Shown one piece after another: positions 8,447-17,748 of a DNA stretch of 21,200 nucleotides; the stretch's first letter is position 1, and the number at the start of each line of letters is the position of its first letter. Origin of the DNA: Pseudovibrio sp. JCM 19062 (lineage in GTDB: Bacteria > Pseudomonadota > Alphaproteobacteria > Rhizobiales > Stappiaceae); NCBI GenBank assembly GCA_001310715.1, contig BAXV01000063.1, positions 1 to 21,200 of the forward strand, given 5' to 3'. Under the pieces are notes generated by a model. The model made no database searches. It had not been told where the DNA came from and saw only the letters and a list, made by a program, of their open reading frames with translations. The position numbers and the translations under genes were made by a program.

Positions 8447-9886
8447 TTATCTTGAACTGCGGATCACCTGAACATCCAGATCCCGGATCTTCTTACGCAG
8501 TGTATTGCGGTTCACGCCCAAAAGCTCCGCCGCCTTGATCTGGTTGCCCCGCGTTGCGGCAAGCACGGCACTGATCAGCGGATACTCCACCTCGCGCAAA
8601 ATACGGTGGTAGAGGCCCGGAGGTGGCAGCTCCTCGCCGAAGCCACTGAAATAATCGCCCAGATGCCGCTCCACAGACCCACTCAGATCCTGAGTGGAAG
8701 GGGCATCCGCCTCGCTGCTGCCCCCGCTTGAGGCTGTGACAGTTCCAGATCAATCAGGCTGGCCGTGATATCATCTTGCGGATAGAGCGCAGCCAGACGG
8801 CGCACAAGGTTCTCCAGCTCACGCACATTGCCCGGCCAGCGATAACGCCGCAGCTTATCAAGCGCTGCCACTTCAATCTGCTTGGCAGGCAAGCCCTCAC
8901 TCTCCGCTATGGAGAAGAAGTGCCGCACAAGATCAGGAATATCCTCCGTCCGCTCTCGCAAAGGAGGAAGACGGATCGGCACCACATTAAGACGGAAATA
9001 CAAGTCTTCGCGGAACAGCCCCTGATTGATCAGCTGACGCAGATCCTTGTTGGTCGCCGCGATAATACGAACATCAGTCTGGATTGGCGTGCGCCCACCC
9101 ACAGAGGTATATTCGCCCTGCTGTAGAACACGCAACAAACGGGTCTGCGCCTCCATGGGCATATCGCCGATTTCATCAAGCAACAGTGTTCCGCCATCCG
9201 CCTGCTCAAACCGACCAGATGACCGTGCTTGTGCCCCCGTAAACGAGCCCTTCTCGTGACCAAACAGCTCTGATTCAATTAGATCTTTCGGGATCGCCGC
9301 CATATTGACCGCAACAAACGGGCCATTCCGTCGCTTACCATAATCATGCAGCGCCCGCGCAACCACTTCCTTGCCAGTACCGCTCTCACCGTTGATCATC
9401 ACCGTCAGATCAGTCTGCATCAAGCGCGCCAGCACACGATAGATTTCCTGCATGGCAGGAGAGCGGCCCACCAGCGGAATATTATCATTCCCCTCGCCGC
9501 CCATATCAAAGTGGCGGCCTTTGGCTCGGCCAGTGCACGACCACAATGCCGGTCAGCTCTTTCAAATCAAACGGCTTGGGCAGATACTCATAAGCACCGT
9601 GCTCAGAAGCCTTGATGGCGGTCATGAAGGTGTTTTGCGCACTCATGATGATCACCGGCAGCTCCGGACGCAGCTTGCGGATGCGCGGCAGCACATCAAA
9701 CGCATTCTCATCCGGCATCACCACATCGGAGATCACCAGATCCCCTTCCCCCGAACTCACCCAGCGCCACAGCGTGGTCGCGTTAGACGTCAACCGAACG
9801 GTGTAGCCCGCACGAGACAGAGCCTGATTGAGAACGGTACGGATCGCAGAATCGTCGTCAGCAACTAAAATGGTTCCACTCGGCAT
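8447..9886 (-). CDS. ntrC: Nitrogen regulation response regulator NtrC (three frameshifts)
   Basis: Sigma-54-dependent activator of nitrogen-scavenging genes, phosphorylated by NtrB. The receiver domain starts [16 protein letters not shown] (ATG 9886, four bases after the ntrB stop), has acceptor Asp in [12 protein letters not shown] and ends with [12 protein letters not shown]. Bases are missing near 9541-9544 and near 9518-9519, within about 25 nt; repairing both yields [13 protein letters not shown], the normal linker. The AAA+ domain has Walker A GESGTGKE, the sigma-54 loop [18 protein letters not shown] and the arginine-finger region [14 protein letters not shown] third base is missing in the C run 8721-8725, just before the Fis-type HTH, where [21 protein letters not shown] is the recognition region. 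The repaired length is about 480 aa, normal for the family. Confidence 0.95.
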
Positions 9887-9890
9887 ACTC

Positions 9891-11038
9891 TTAGTCCTCA
9901 ATTCCAGAATTAACGGAAGGCCCGGTAAAGGCAGGCATCAAAATGCGGAAGGTCGTCCCCCGACTCCCACTCTCGCATTCCACCACGCCGCCATGATCTC
10001 CCACGATCTTGGCAACCAGTGCCAGCCCAAGGCCGGAGCCATTTGTCTTTGTCGTAATAAACGGATCAAACAGATGCGGCCTCAAATCTTCCGGCACGCC
10101 GCAGCCGTTGTCGCGAACGCAAAACTCAAGCGGCAAACTCACACGCTCCTGCACACCTGGCACAGACAGCCGCACACCCGGACGGAAGGCCGTGGAGACA
10201 ACAATCTCCGCCTCCTTCACCCCGTTCAGCGCTTCACTCGCGTTCTTGATCAGATTGATGAACACCTGCACCAGCTGGTCCCGATTGGCATAAACCGGTG
10301 GCAAGGACGGGTCATAGTCCTCCACAATCCGCAATTTGGAGGCAAAGCCATTTTCCGCAACACGTTTCACATGATCCAACACCACATGAATATTCACCGG
10401 TTCACGGTCAATCGGACGTTCATCGGAAAACACCTCCATCCGGTCCACCAGCTTCACAATCCGGTCCTCTCATCCGTGATGAGACGTGTCAAAGTGCGAT
10501 CTTCCTCGCTGGCGGATTGCTCCAGAAGCTGAGCGGCCCCGCGAATGCCTGAGAGCGGGTTTTTGATCTCATGGGCCAGCATCGCCGCAAGGCCCGTCAC
10601 CGTGCGCGCAGCCCCGCGGCTGGTCAGCTGTTTATCCAGCTTCTCCGCCATGGTGCGCTCCTGAAACAGCAGCACAATATTTCCGGGAGCCTCGCTCAGT
10701 GGTGAGGCGTGAATATCAACCAGCTTTTCCTGCCCGATACGCGGTGTACCGATATCTACCTTGTATTCATTGACCGCACCGCCTCGCTCCCGCACCTGAG
10801 CAATCAAACCCAGCAACGGACTGCCAAACGGCACAAACCACGACACCTCTCGGCGTTTCATCACAGACAGACTGGCATGGAAGAAATCTTCCGCCGCGCT
10901 GTTTGCACCAACGATCTTATCGTCACCGCCAACAACCACAACAGGATGCGGCAGGGAATCCAAAACCGCCTGTCCGGTCATAGCTTTACTTAATGCATCA
11001 GCAGCCTTCGTCAGAGTATCTCCCACAGTCTCAGTCAT
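9891..11038 (-). CDS. ntrB: Nitrogen regulation sensor histidine kinase NtrB (frameshifted)
   Basis: Cytoplasmic kinase/phosphatase of NtrC, controlled by PII proteins. An N-terminal PAS domain ([22 protein letters not shown]) is followed by the H-box [22 protein letters not shown]. After LITDE one base is missing near 10467; the next frame continues [18 protein letters not shown] and the HATPase domain with N-box [18 protein letters not shown] and [13 protein letters not shown], ending GIED at TAA 9891-9893. The repaired length is about 382 aa, normal. There is no membrane segment. The ATG overlaps the dusB stop by one base (TGATG), so dusB-ntrB-ntrC form one translationally coupled operon. 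Confidence 0.94.
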
Positions 11039-12031
11039 CAGGCAGCATTCCTCATTGGCACTTGAACAAACCAGTCATAAAGGGTGCCGCGCACCTGATC
11101 CGCATCCAGACTGGTCATCAGCCCGCGCATAAAGCCTTGCGGAGCATCCTCCATCCGGCCTGCAGCCTCCAGATACCAACCATATGTTTGCGGAAAGCCC
11201 GCACCCCAATCTCAAAGCCGTAATGCTCCAGCATGGCGTCGTAGTGCCCCACAACCAGCTCGGCCAACTCTTCCCCATGCGGGGCAGCCAACCGCTCGCC
11301 AGTCTCCAGATACCGCGCAATATGGCCCGGCACCCACGGACGCCCATAGGCCCCGCGACCAACCATCACCAGATCAGCGCCAGACTGCGCCAGCATCTCG
11401 TCCGCATCCTCAAAGGAACAACAGTCACCATTGGCCACCAAAGGCACATCTGGTATAACATCACGCACCTGCCGGATCGCCCGCCAGTCTGCAGTCCCCT
11501 TGTAAAACTGGGAGCGGGTGCGGCCATGCACGGTGATCATCTGCACCCCGGCATCAACGGCACGCTTGGCAAGTTCCGGCGCGTTAATGGAAGTCTCATC
11601 CCAACCAAGACGCATCTTTAGCGTCACCGGAACGGACACTGCGTCCAGCGTTGCCTCCACCAGCGTCATGGCATGATCCAGATCTTTCATAAGAGCGGAG
11701 CCGGAATAGCCGGAGGTCACCTTTTTGGCAGGGCAGCCCATGTTGATGTCAATCACATCCGCACCGGCTTTTTCCGCCATACGCGCACCTTCCCCCATCC
11801 AGTGCGGGTCTTTACCCGCCAGCTGAACGATATGAGGTCAATGCCCTCACCTTCTGCACGCATCAGCGATTCAGGATGGCCAGTGCACAGCGCCTCGCTA
11901 GCAACCATTTCACTCACCACCAGCCCAACGCCATAACGCAGAGCGATACGGCGGAACGGCAAGTCCGAAACACCGGACATTGGCGCAAGAATAACTTTAT
12001 TTTTGAGAGGGATGTTACCTATCGTCAGCAT
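11038..12031 (-). CDS. dusB: tRNA-dihydrouridine synthase DusB (NifR3; two frameshifts)
   Basis: FMN- and NADPH-dependent enzyme that reduces uridine to dihydrouridine in tRNA D-loops. It shows the Dus signature [12 protein letters not shown], the catalytic cysteine in [36 protein letters not shown] and the FMN phosphate site [11 protein letters not shown]. One base is missing near 11834 (repair gives [21 protein letters not shown]) and another at 11178-11179 (repair gives [22 protein letters not shown]). The repaired protein of about 331 aa ends at TGA 11038-11040. I chose ATG 12031, reading [12 protein letters not shown], although the frame is open farther upstream; that extension is not conserved-looking. 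It is the first gene of the dusB-ntrBC operon, the classic nifR3-ntrBC arrangement, and is divergent from ispDF. Confidence 0.94.
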
Positions 12032-12233
12032 TACGCATATTTCTTGAAAAGCACCAACTGCACACCAAATGAGCAGCATATTAAGTTGCACATATTCTAA
12101 CCAATCTAAAAATTTAGGCAAGGGAATATTAAAGAGAAGCTATTGAAGTGTTGAGCTTTGCCGCCAAATCGAGCAAAACCATCACCAACATAGTACCCAC
12201 GCAGCAACCCCGCGATCTCCATTCACAAGAGGG
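12032..12233. promoter_or_regulatory. Divergent promoter region of dusB-ntrBC and ispDF
   Basis: About 200 bases lie between the two divergently transcribed units, AT-rich on the dusB side (12040-12130), which fits promoter DNA. An imperfect CTAAA/TTTAG palindrome sits at 12108-12119. No boxes match consensus well enough to name a promoter. The function is inferred from the arrangement. Confidence 0.4.
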
Positions 12234-13476
12234 TTGCCCATACTTAATCAGGTGACCCAGCTTTGCAGTCCACTGAAAAAAATTGCATGTATCATTGTTG
12301 CTGCCGGGCGCGGCTCCCGCATGTCCACGCAAAATGACAGCAGCCCCAAGCAATATCGGAACCTTGGCGGAAAGACAGTTCTGCAAAGAACACTGGAAGC
12401 AATTTTGGCCTCCGAGCAGGTTAAACTGGTCCTGCCTGTCATCCACGTAGAAGACGGCAAAGCCTACGAGGATGCAGCCAGCGCTTGTCCGACCCACGCC
12501 TCATGCCACCCGTTATTGGCGGGGCTACCCGTCAAGCCTCTGTCGCCTGCGGCCTGAAAGCGCTGGAAGAGCACGCACCTGACTACGTCCTGATCCACGA
12601 CGCCGCCCGCCCATTCGTCACGCCCACAGTCATCAAAGACACTATCACCGCCCTGCAAGGTGGCGCACAGGCAGCCCTGCCCGCCGTTCCGGTCGCAGAC
12701 ACCCTCAAGCGCGCAGATGCAAATCAGAAGGTGCTCGAGACCGTCGACCGCAGCCACCTGTGGGCCGCACAAACACCGCAAGGCTTTCCCTACAACCTCA
12801 TATGGAAAGCCCATCAAGAAGCCATCAGCCAAAACATCGACAGCTTCACCGATGATACAGCGCTGATTGAATGGCAAGGCCAGTCTGTCACCATCACCAC
12901 AGGTGACCCGCAGAACATCAAACTCACAACACTCAAAGATATGACAAACGCACAGGAACAGATCGCCATGAAACACCTCGCAGACCTTGGCGACATTCGC
13001 GTTGGAACCGGCTACGACGTTCACGCATTTGAAGAGGGCGATGCCGTCATCCTCGGCGGTATCACCATTGCGCACACCAAAAAGCTCAAGGGCCACTCCG
13101 ACGCTGATGTGGGCCTGCATGCCCTGACCGACGCCATTTTCGGCGCCTTGCAGATGGCGATATCGGCTCCCACTTCCCGCCTTCGGATATGCAGTGGAAA
13201 GGTGCGGCGTCTGACCAGTTCCTGAAATACGCAATAGAACGGGTTCACAAGCGCGGTGGCATGGTCGCACACTTGGATTTAACGCTGATCTGCGAATCTC
13301 CCAAAATTGGTCCCCATCGGGAGGAAATGCGCAAGCAGATCGCGCAGATCTGTGATCTGCCCATTGGCCGCGTGGCCGTTAAAGCAACCACCTCTGAAAA
13401 GCTGGGGTTCACGGGCCGCAAAGAAGGCATTGCAGCACAGGCCTGCGCCACCATCCGACTTCCGTTCGAAGACTAA
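12234..13476 (+). CDS. ispDF: Bifunctional IspD/IspF, MEP-pathway enzyme (two frameshifts)
   Basis: Fusion enzyme of isoprenoid synthesis. IspD attaches CTP to 2-C-methyl-D-erythritol 4-phosphate; IspF cyclises the later intermediate to MEcPP. The IspD half has the CTP-binding [20 protein letters not shown] and [13 protein letters not shown]. The IspF half begins at [13 protein letters not shown] (metal ligands Asp and His) and has [22 protein letters not shown] and [16 protein letters not shown]. One base is missing near 12485 (repair gives [19 protein letters not shown]) and one after 13150 (repair gives [19 protein letters not shown]). The repaired length is about 414 aa, and the IspDF fusion is typical of alphaproteobacteria. 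The start is unsure: TTG 12234 follows AGAGGG very closely, GTG 12252 is the alternative, and no ATG is in frame before the CTP motif. Confidence 0.93.
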
Positions 13477-13508
13477 ACGAGAGCCAGCAAACTAAGGGAG
13501 ACAGAACC

Positions 13509-14009
13509 ATGACCGATATCCTGAGCCTGAAGGAAAGAGCCCGCGTTCTTGTCTCACGCTACGCAGAAAAAGAGGTCAAGATCACGACAGCAGAAAGCTG
13601 CACCGGCGGTCTGCTGGCCGGCCTCCTGACCGAAGTGCCCGGCTCCTCCGCTGTGCTCGACCGTGGTTTTGTCACCTATTCCAACGAAGCCAAACACGAG
13701 ATGATCGGCGTACCGGTAGACCTTCTGGTCAGCCACGGCGCAGTCAGCTGCGAAGTTGCCAAGGCCATGGCCACCGGCGCTCACTTTTGCTCCAACGCAA
13801 ACGTTGCCGTCTCCATCACCGGGATAGCCGGACCTGACGGCGGCACCAAGGACAAGCCAGTCGGACTTGTCCACTTTGGCCTTGCGGCAGATAACAGGGA
13901 AGCCCAGCACACCCAATGCCTGTTTGAGAACACCGGACGCGACGGCATCCGCTTTCAGGCACTGGTACAAGCATTAGAATTATTAGAAAATTTTATTGAA
14001 AACAGTTAA
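13509..14009 (+). CDS. cinA: CinA-family nicotinamide-nucleotide amidohydrolase (PncC type)
   Basis: Intact 166-aa protein equal to the C-terminal domain of CinA, without the N-terminal MoaB-like part. It probably deamidates nicotinamide mononucleotide to nicotinate mononucleotide in NAD salvage. The family motifs are visible: TTAESCTGGLLAGLLTEVPG near residues 25-45, VTYSNEAKHEMIGV, GAVSCEVAKAMATGA, and SITGIAGPDGGTKDKPVG at about 97-115. AGGGAGA sits about seven bases ahead of ATG 13509. It follows ispDF by 32 bases and is likely co-transcribed, the usual order in this lineage. The call is firm as to family; the enzymatic activity is inferred from family knowledge. Confidence 0.92.
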   Translation: MTDILSLKERARVLVSRYAEKEVKITTAESCTGGLLAGLLTEVPGSSAVLDRGFVTYSNEAKHEMIGVPVDLLVSHGAVSCEVAKAMATGAHFCSNANVAVSITGIAGPDGGTKDKPVGLVHFGLAADNREAQHTQCLFENTGRDGIRFQALVQALELLENFIENS

Positions 14010-14116
14010 TCCAAATTAACCCTCACTCAAAAGGGCTATGGTCAAATCTGCAAATCCTGAGGCATTCTATGAAAATCTAGTTAAAGTCTGTTTTAAATTT
14101 AGAACGGGACGTCGGT

Positions 14117-14690
14117 ATGCGCATGAGATATATTGCAAGCTTGTTTTTAGGCATTTGCTTGAGCACCTCAGCGTTTGCATCATCTGACGTATTCCTGATC
14201 TCGCGCGGATTCGATGATGAGTTTTTAGGCTCTCACAAAGTCCAGCAGTTGCCGCGTACCGGCTACAAGGAGCTGCGTTTGTGTAACCGCTCCTACTGGG
14301 TACGCCCCTACTCCGTCGCATGGACCAAATGGGAAGAGCATCTGGGCCACGAAGTGCGCCTGGAGGCAAACCAGGGCTACGGCTGGGTCGTGTTGTGCAA
14401 CAAACCAACACCAAACTGAGCCTGACAGACGTTGGCATATACGCCACGCTTGAAAAAAAACCATGGAGCAAGGTGATCCGGACAGGGAGTTCACCAACCG
14501 CTTTCAGGCAATCCGCCGCACCTTCATCATGCGAAACGGCCTGACGCCCCAAGAGGCCGAAGCCCTGATTGCAAAGAACTACGAAAAAAACCAGCTCACG
14601 CTTAAGCCAGTTCCTGAACCAGCGCGACGACAACTAGGCGGTGGTTTTAAGTTCGCTTTGGCTCAAACCTACTGGAATATCTTCTGTTAA
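14117..14690 (+). CDS. Unrecognised exported protein, about 191 aa (two frameshifts)
   Basis: I do not recognise the family. The first frame gives a signal peptide (basic MRMR, hydrophobic IASLFLGICLSTSAFA, probable cleavage after AFA at about residue 21) and a mature domain rich in Trp, Tyr and Arg with two cysteines (about C56 and C94). It stops at TGA 14417-14419. Adding one base at 14411-14413 continues as PKLSLTDVGIYATLEKKPWSK; a second near 14470-14472 continues as GDPDREFTNRFQAIRRTFI and runs to TAA 14688-14690. Both downstream segments have normal coding composition, and both repairs are single-base additions like those in the neighbouring housekeeping genes, so I treat the three parts as one periplasmic or secreted protein. 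The last residue is Cys. It is probably transcribed on its own, 107 bases after cinA and directly before a Nudix gene. Confidence 0.65.
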
Positions 14691-14698
14691 GGAGCAAC

Positions 14699-15165
14699 GT
14701 GAAAATGCATGTTTGGCGACCTGCTCAGACGATAAAGGTGAAATCGCTCGGTCTCCATTGGCGAGACAACCGCTTGCTTGCCGCTGAAGTTTATGACGAT
14801 GCAGGCAACCTCAAGGGCGTTCGCCCTCTTGGAGGCGCAATCGAGTTTGGTGAAGACTGGAAAACCGCTTTGGTCCGCGAGTTCAAAGAGGAGCTCAATG
14901 TCGATGTCGTGGTCTCTGGCCAGCCCATTATCATGGAAAACATCTATGAACATGAGGGCCAAACAGGTCACGAAATTGTATTCATCGCGAATGTAAGCTT
15001 CCCACCAAAGGCCTATACCTCCGACTAGGAACTCATTTTCCATGAAGACAACGGAGTTGAAGTAACAGCGCGGTGGTTTGGCTCAATGAACTTACTCAAA
15101 ACAACATTGAGCTATTTCCGAGTGGTTTGATGGAACAACTGAAGCAAAACAGCCACGTAACTTAG
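14699..15165 (+). CDS. Nudix hydrolase, interrupted by an amber codon and a frameshift
   Basis: Metal-dependent hydrolase of nucleoside-diphosphate-linked substrates; the substrate is unknown. The Nudix box is complete, with GGAIEFGEDWKTALV leading into the catalytic REFKEEL (about residues 45-67). A GTG start at 14699 follows AAGGAG and lies nine bases after the previous gene's stop. The frame stops at TAG 15026-15028 after 109 aa, but the same frame continues beyond it with ELIFHEDNGVEVTARWFG. One added base near 15083 then gives NELTQNNIELFPSGLMEQL and a final TAG at 15163-15165. The full protein would be about 155 aa, a usual Nudix length. TAG in place of a sense codon such as GAG is a substitution, unlike the single-base losses elsewhere, so this gene may be a true pseudogene. 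Confidence 0.75.
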
Positions 15166-15590
15166 TGTCTAATCGTCCAAATCATCAAACAAAGACGGCG
15201 ATCTTCGAGACCACCAAGGACCTAAACATAACACGGTCCGCCATTCTACCGTGTGATTAAGCTCAACATTGCCAGAGATGATAAATCGCCAGATCAGGCG
15301 ACCACCCTTTCCTTGATGCCTACACTTCGGAGACGCATGTAAAGAGCGCACCGTCCCGAGGAACGACGCCAGAATCCGGCAATCATGACAACCCAAAAGC
15401 CTCAGCAGCATACCTCTAATCACGCACGCCCCAGTAGTTCCTGCAACTTCCCTCCAGAGCTTAAGCCGTTGCCACACCCAATGTCCTAACGGCCCCATAA
15501 TACCGCAAATCCATATTCCCTAATGATTATGGAATATTTCATGATTATTTTTATACATACAATGAGACTACGCCCAACTCCTCGGATTTT
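15166..15590. other. Spacer of 425 bases between the Nudix and coq10 genes
   Basis: The two flanking genes converge here. The stretch 15500-15590 is AT-rich, with an inverted repeat ATATTCC (15513-15519)/GGAATAT (15531-15537) and a direct repeat ATGATTAT (15523-15530 and 15541-15548). There is no GC-rich terminator hairpin. The only open frame of note is the doubtful one at 15169-15498 on the - strand. I see no RNA gene. Confidence 0.4.
15169..15498 (-). CDS. Doubtful hypothetical protein, 109 aa
   Basis: An open frame from ATG 15498 to TAG 15169-15171. The product is basic, with many Trp and Cys residues (LGCHDCRILASFLG near the middle), no signal peptide and no motif I recognise. There is no convincing ribosome site before the ATG (the upstream sequence is GCGGTATT). 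It would end just past the Nudix stop and lie downstream of coq10. In a region full of single-base shifts, an uninterrupted frame of this size could be either chance or a remnant. I list it only because the spacer holds nothing better. Confidence 0.2.
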   Translation of the reverse strand: MGPLGHWVWQRLKLWREVAGTTGACVIRGMLLRLLGCHDCRILASFLGTVRSLHASPKCRHQGKGGRLIWRFIISGNVELNHTVEWRTVLCLGPWWSRRSPSLFDDLDD

Positions 15591-16040
15591 TTAGGTTCCG
15601 TAGATCTTGTCGGCCCGGTCTTCAAAGGCGGTGGAGAATTTGCGGAAGGCGCGGTCGAACATGGCACCCATCACGGTACCAGTGCCCTGCTCCTGAATTC
15701 GTAGTTGATGTAGAAGCTCACATCACACTCCCCCTCGGAGAGCGCATCAAAGCTCCAGACGTTTTCCAGATGGCGAAACGGGCCATCCAGATACTCAACC
15801 GTAATCTTGCTCGCTTGACGATCGAGAGTGACGCGACTGGCAAATGTCTCTTTAAAGACCTTGTAAGCCACAGTCATGTCCGCCACCATCATCTCGCGGT
15901 GGTCATCAATCTTCCGGCGCCACGTACGTGCAAGGCCTGACACAAGGTACAAACTGGGGGTACTGCTCCACATCTGCGACCAGATCAAACATATCCCCTG
16001 CACTGTGCTGCACTCGATGTGTGCTTTCGAAAGACGGCAT
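15591..16040 (-). CDS. Coq10/RatA-family START-domain protein (three frameshifts)
   Basis: A SRPBCC/START lipid-binding protein of the family containing mitochondrial Coq10, which binds ubiquinone and supports respiration, and the RatA toxin. For an alphaproteobacterial gene next to lipA, the Coq10 role is favoured (inference). ATG 16040 gives MPSFESTHRVQHSAGDMFDLV and YPQFVP. Bases are missing near 15944 (repair gives PLCQALHVRG), near 15917-15922 (repair gives RRKIDDHREMMVADMTVAY) and at 15679-15680 (repair gives RSRALGTVMGAMFDRAFRKF). The stop is TAA 15591-15593. The repaired length of about 150 aa is exactly the family's size. It is separated from lipA by a terminator and about 400 bases, so it likely has its own promoter. 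Confidence 0.9.
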
Positions 16041-16435
16041 ATACTCGCGTTCTTTTTCTTCTGGATTCTCAAATTAGTCAGGATGCTCTAAGCGACCCTG
16101 TTTGATTTGCCAAGATCAATCTCGGGGTTTTCTGTATTCCACAGGCCGCCGCGTGCCAAAAACATCAAATTTTGTCCATCTCGCAAGCTTTCAGCGACGA
16201 TCTAACGCAACCATTTCACACTAAAAACTCTGTCCAGCCCTTAAAACTCAACTCTAGACTAAGCGCTAATACTTAACTCCTTTCGAAAGCAAACCCAATG
16301 CTCAGCCCCTTCAAAATCCCCTGCCTCGTCAAAGAGGAAAGAAACCACCAGCTAACGCAGTCCTCGCCTCAAACAAAAAGAGCGTCCCACCTCACAAGGG
16401 GGACGCTCTAAAATCTCATCGTATTAAACCGAAGC
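16041..16435. other. Spacer of 395 bases between coq10 and lipA
   Basis: Apart from the lipA terminator at 16379-16409, I find no gene, RNA or repeat here. No frame carries recognisable coding sequence. It presumably contains the coq10 promoter on the - strand, but no boxes stand out. Confidence 0.4.
16379..16409 (-). terminator. Rho-independent terminator of lipA
   Basis: AGAGCGTCCC (16379-16388) and GGGACGCTCT (16400-16409) form a perfect 10-base stem with an 11-base loop. On the - strand it lies 26 bases past the lipA stop and is followed by TTTTTG. It is a classic intrinsic terminator. Confidence 0.9.
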
Positions 16436-17429
16436 TTAGTTGCCCTGCTTTGCCTTGCGGGCTGCTTTCAGCTCTGCAAAGTCTTCGCCAGCGTGGTGGG
16501 AAGAGCGGGTCAGCGGGCTTGCGGAAACCTTCAGGAAGCCTTTTGCATAAGCAATCTTCTCATAGGCTTTGAACTCTTCCGGTGTTGGGAAGTTCATCAC
16601 CGGATGGTGCTTCTTGGTTGGCTGCAGGTACTGACCAACGGTCAGGAAGTCCACATTAGCAACACGCAGATCGTCCATCAGCTGAAGCACTTCGTTGCGC
16701 TCCTCACCTAGACCAACCATGATGCCGGACTTGGTGAACATATCAGGATCGATCTCCTTCACCTGCTGGAGCAGGCGGATGGAGTGGAAGTAACGGGCAC
16801 CTGGACGAACCTTCAGATAGTTGGAAGGCACGGTCTCAAGGTTGTGGTTGAACACGTCAGGCTTTGCCGCCACAACAATCTCAAGCGCGCCATCCTTGCG
16901 CAGGAAGTCAGGTGTCAGCACTTCAATTGTGGTTGTTGGAGACGCATCACGGATCGCCGCAATCACGTTGGCAAAGTGCGTTGCACCGCCATCATCAAGA
17001 TCATCACGGTCAACAGAGGTAATCACCACATGTTGCAGTTCCATGGCGGCAACCGCTTGGCAACGCTTGCAGGCTCACTCTGGTCAACGGCACCCGGCAT
17101 ACCGTCCGTACGTTACAAAACGCACAGGCACGGGTACAGGTATCCCCAAGGATCATGAAGCTTGCATGTTTCTTGGACCAGCACTCACCGATATTCGGGC
17201 AGCCAGCTTCCTCACAAACGGTCACAAGGTTGTTCTTGCGAACCAGCTCGTGGGTTTCTTTGTAAACCGGAGATGTGGGCGCCTTAACACGGATCCATTT
17301 TGGCTTGCGCAGAACAGGGTTATCCGGGCGATGCGCTTTTTCCGGATGGCGCGGACGCACTTTTTCCTGCTCTGCAGACGCAGCTTGGCTCTTATGATTG
17401 GGATCGAGTGTATTTACCAGTGTAACCAT
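16436..17429 (-). CDS. lipA: Lipoyl synthase LipA (two frameshifts)
   Basis: Radical-SAM enzyme that inserts two sulfurs into octanoyl chains on the lipoyl domains of E2 subunits. The auxiliary cluster motif [12 protein letters not shown] and the radical-SAM motif CTRACAFC are both intact, as are the [18 protein letters not shown] and C-terminal [14 protein letters not shown] segments (the latter with the conserved RSSxxA serine). One base is missing at 17102-17103 (repair gives [20 protein letters not shown]) and one near 17056 (repair gives [20 protein letters not shown]). ATG 17429 reads MVTLVNTLD behind a weak GGAAC; the frame is open to a TTG at 17465. The repaired length is about 331 aa, normal. 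It modifies the product of pdhC on this same strand. Confidence 0.95.
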
Positions 17430-17493
17430 ATCAGTTCCGTCAGGTCCCAGATGCACACTACCCAATTGCCTTACGGGTCAGTGATGCTGTCTC

Positions 17494-17652
17494 TTACAAA
17501 TTTAGTGGTCCATAACAGGATTTAAAGCATCTCTCAATGCCGGACACGGCTGCAACGTCAGTTCCGCGCCCAAGGACCACGCCTATTCAAAGCCAATCGC
17601 ATTTCCACCAATAATGGCAAAGGCAAGCGCGCCAACCAAGCTGGATCGAGTG
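17494..17652 (-). pseudogene. Possible small ORF remnant between lpdA and lipA
   Basis: On the - strand, a hydrophobic stretch LVGALAFAIIGGNAIGFE ends in TAG. An adjacent frame continues as GVVLGRGTDVAAVSGIER and CFKSCYGPLNL to TAA 17494-17496. One or two single-base repairs would join them into a small protein of roughly 50 aa with an N-terminal membrane or signal segment. An AAAGGAG motif lies upstream, around 17670, but no clear start codon follows in frame. The reading is speculative: the composition looks coding and the pattern of breaks matches the neighbouring genes, but I recognise no family. Confidence 0.3.
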
Positions 17653-17709
17653 CGTAAAATCTACAGGTACGCTCCTTTGTAACGAAAAGAGTACCTTAGA
17701 AGAATTAAG

Positions 17710-17742
17710 TCCCTCTCACTGGCAAAATTCCAGTGAGAGGGA
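17710..17742 (-). terminator. Hairpin terminator downstream of lpdA
   Basis: TCCCTCTCACTGG (17710-17722) and CCAGTGAGAGGGA (17730-17742) form a perfect 13-base stem with a seven-base loop, starting seven bases past the lpdA stop on the - strand. The following T content is modest (CTTAATTCTTC), so termination may be partial. Confidence 0.82.
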
Positions 17743-17748
17743 AAGGTT

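Noticed and set aside
14117..14185. Lipoprotein signal in the unrecognised exported protein
   Set aside because: The cysteine in FLGICLS lacks a proper lipobox, and the AFA site after it fits signal peptidase I better.
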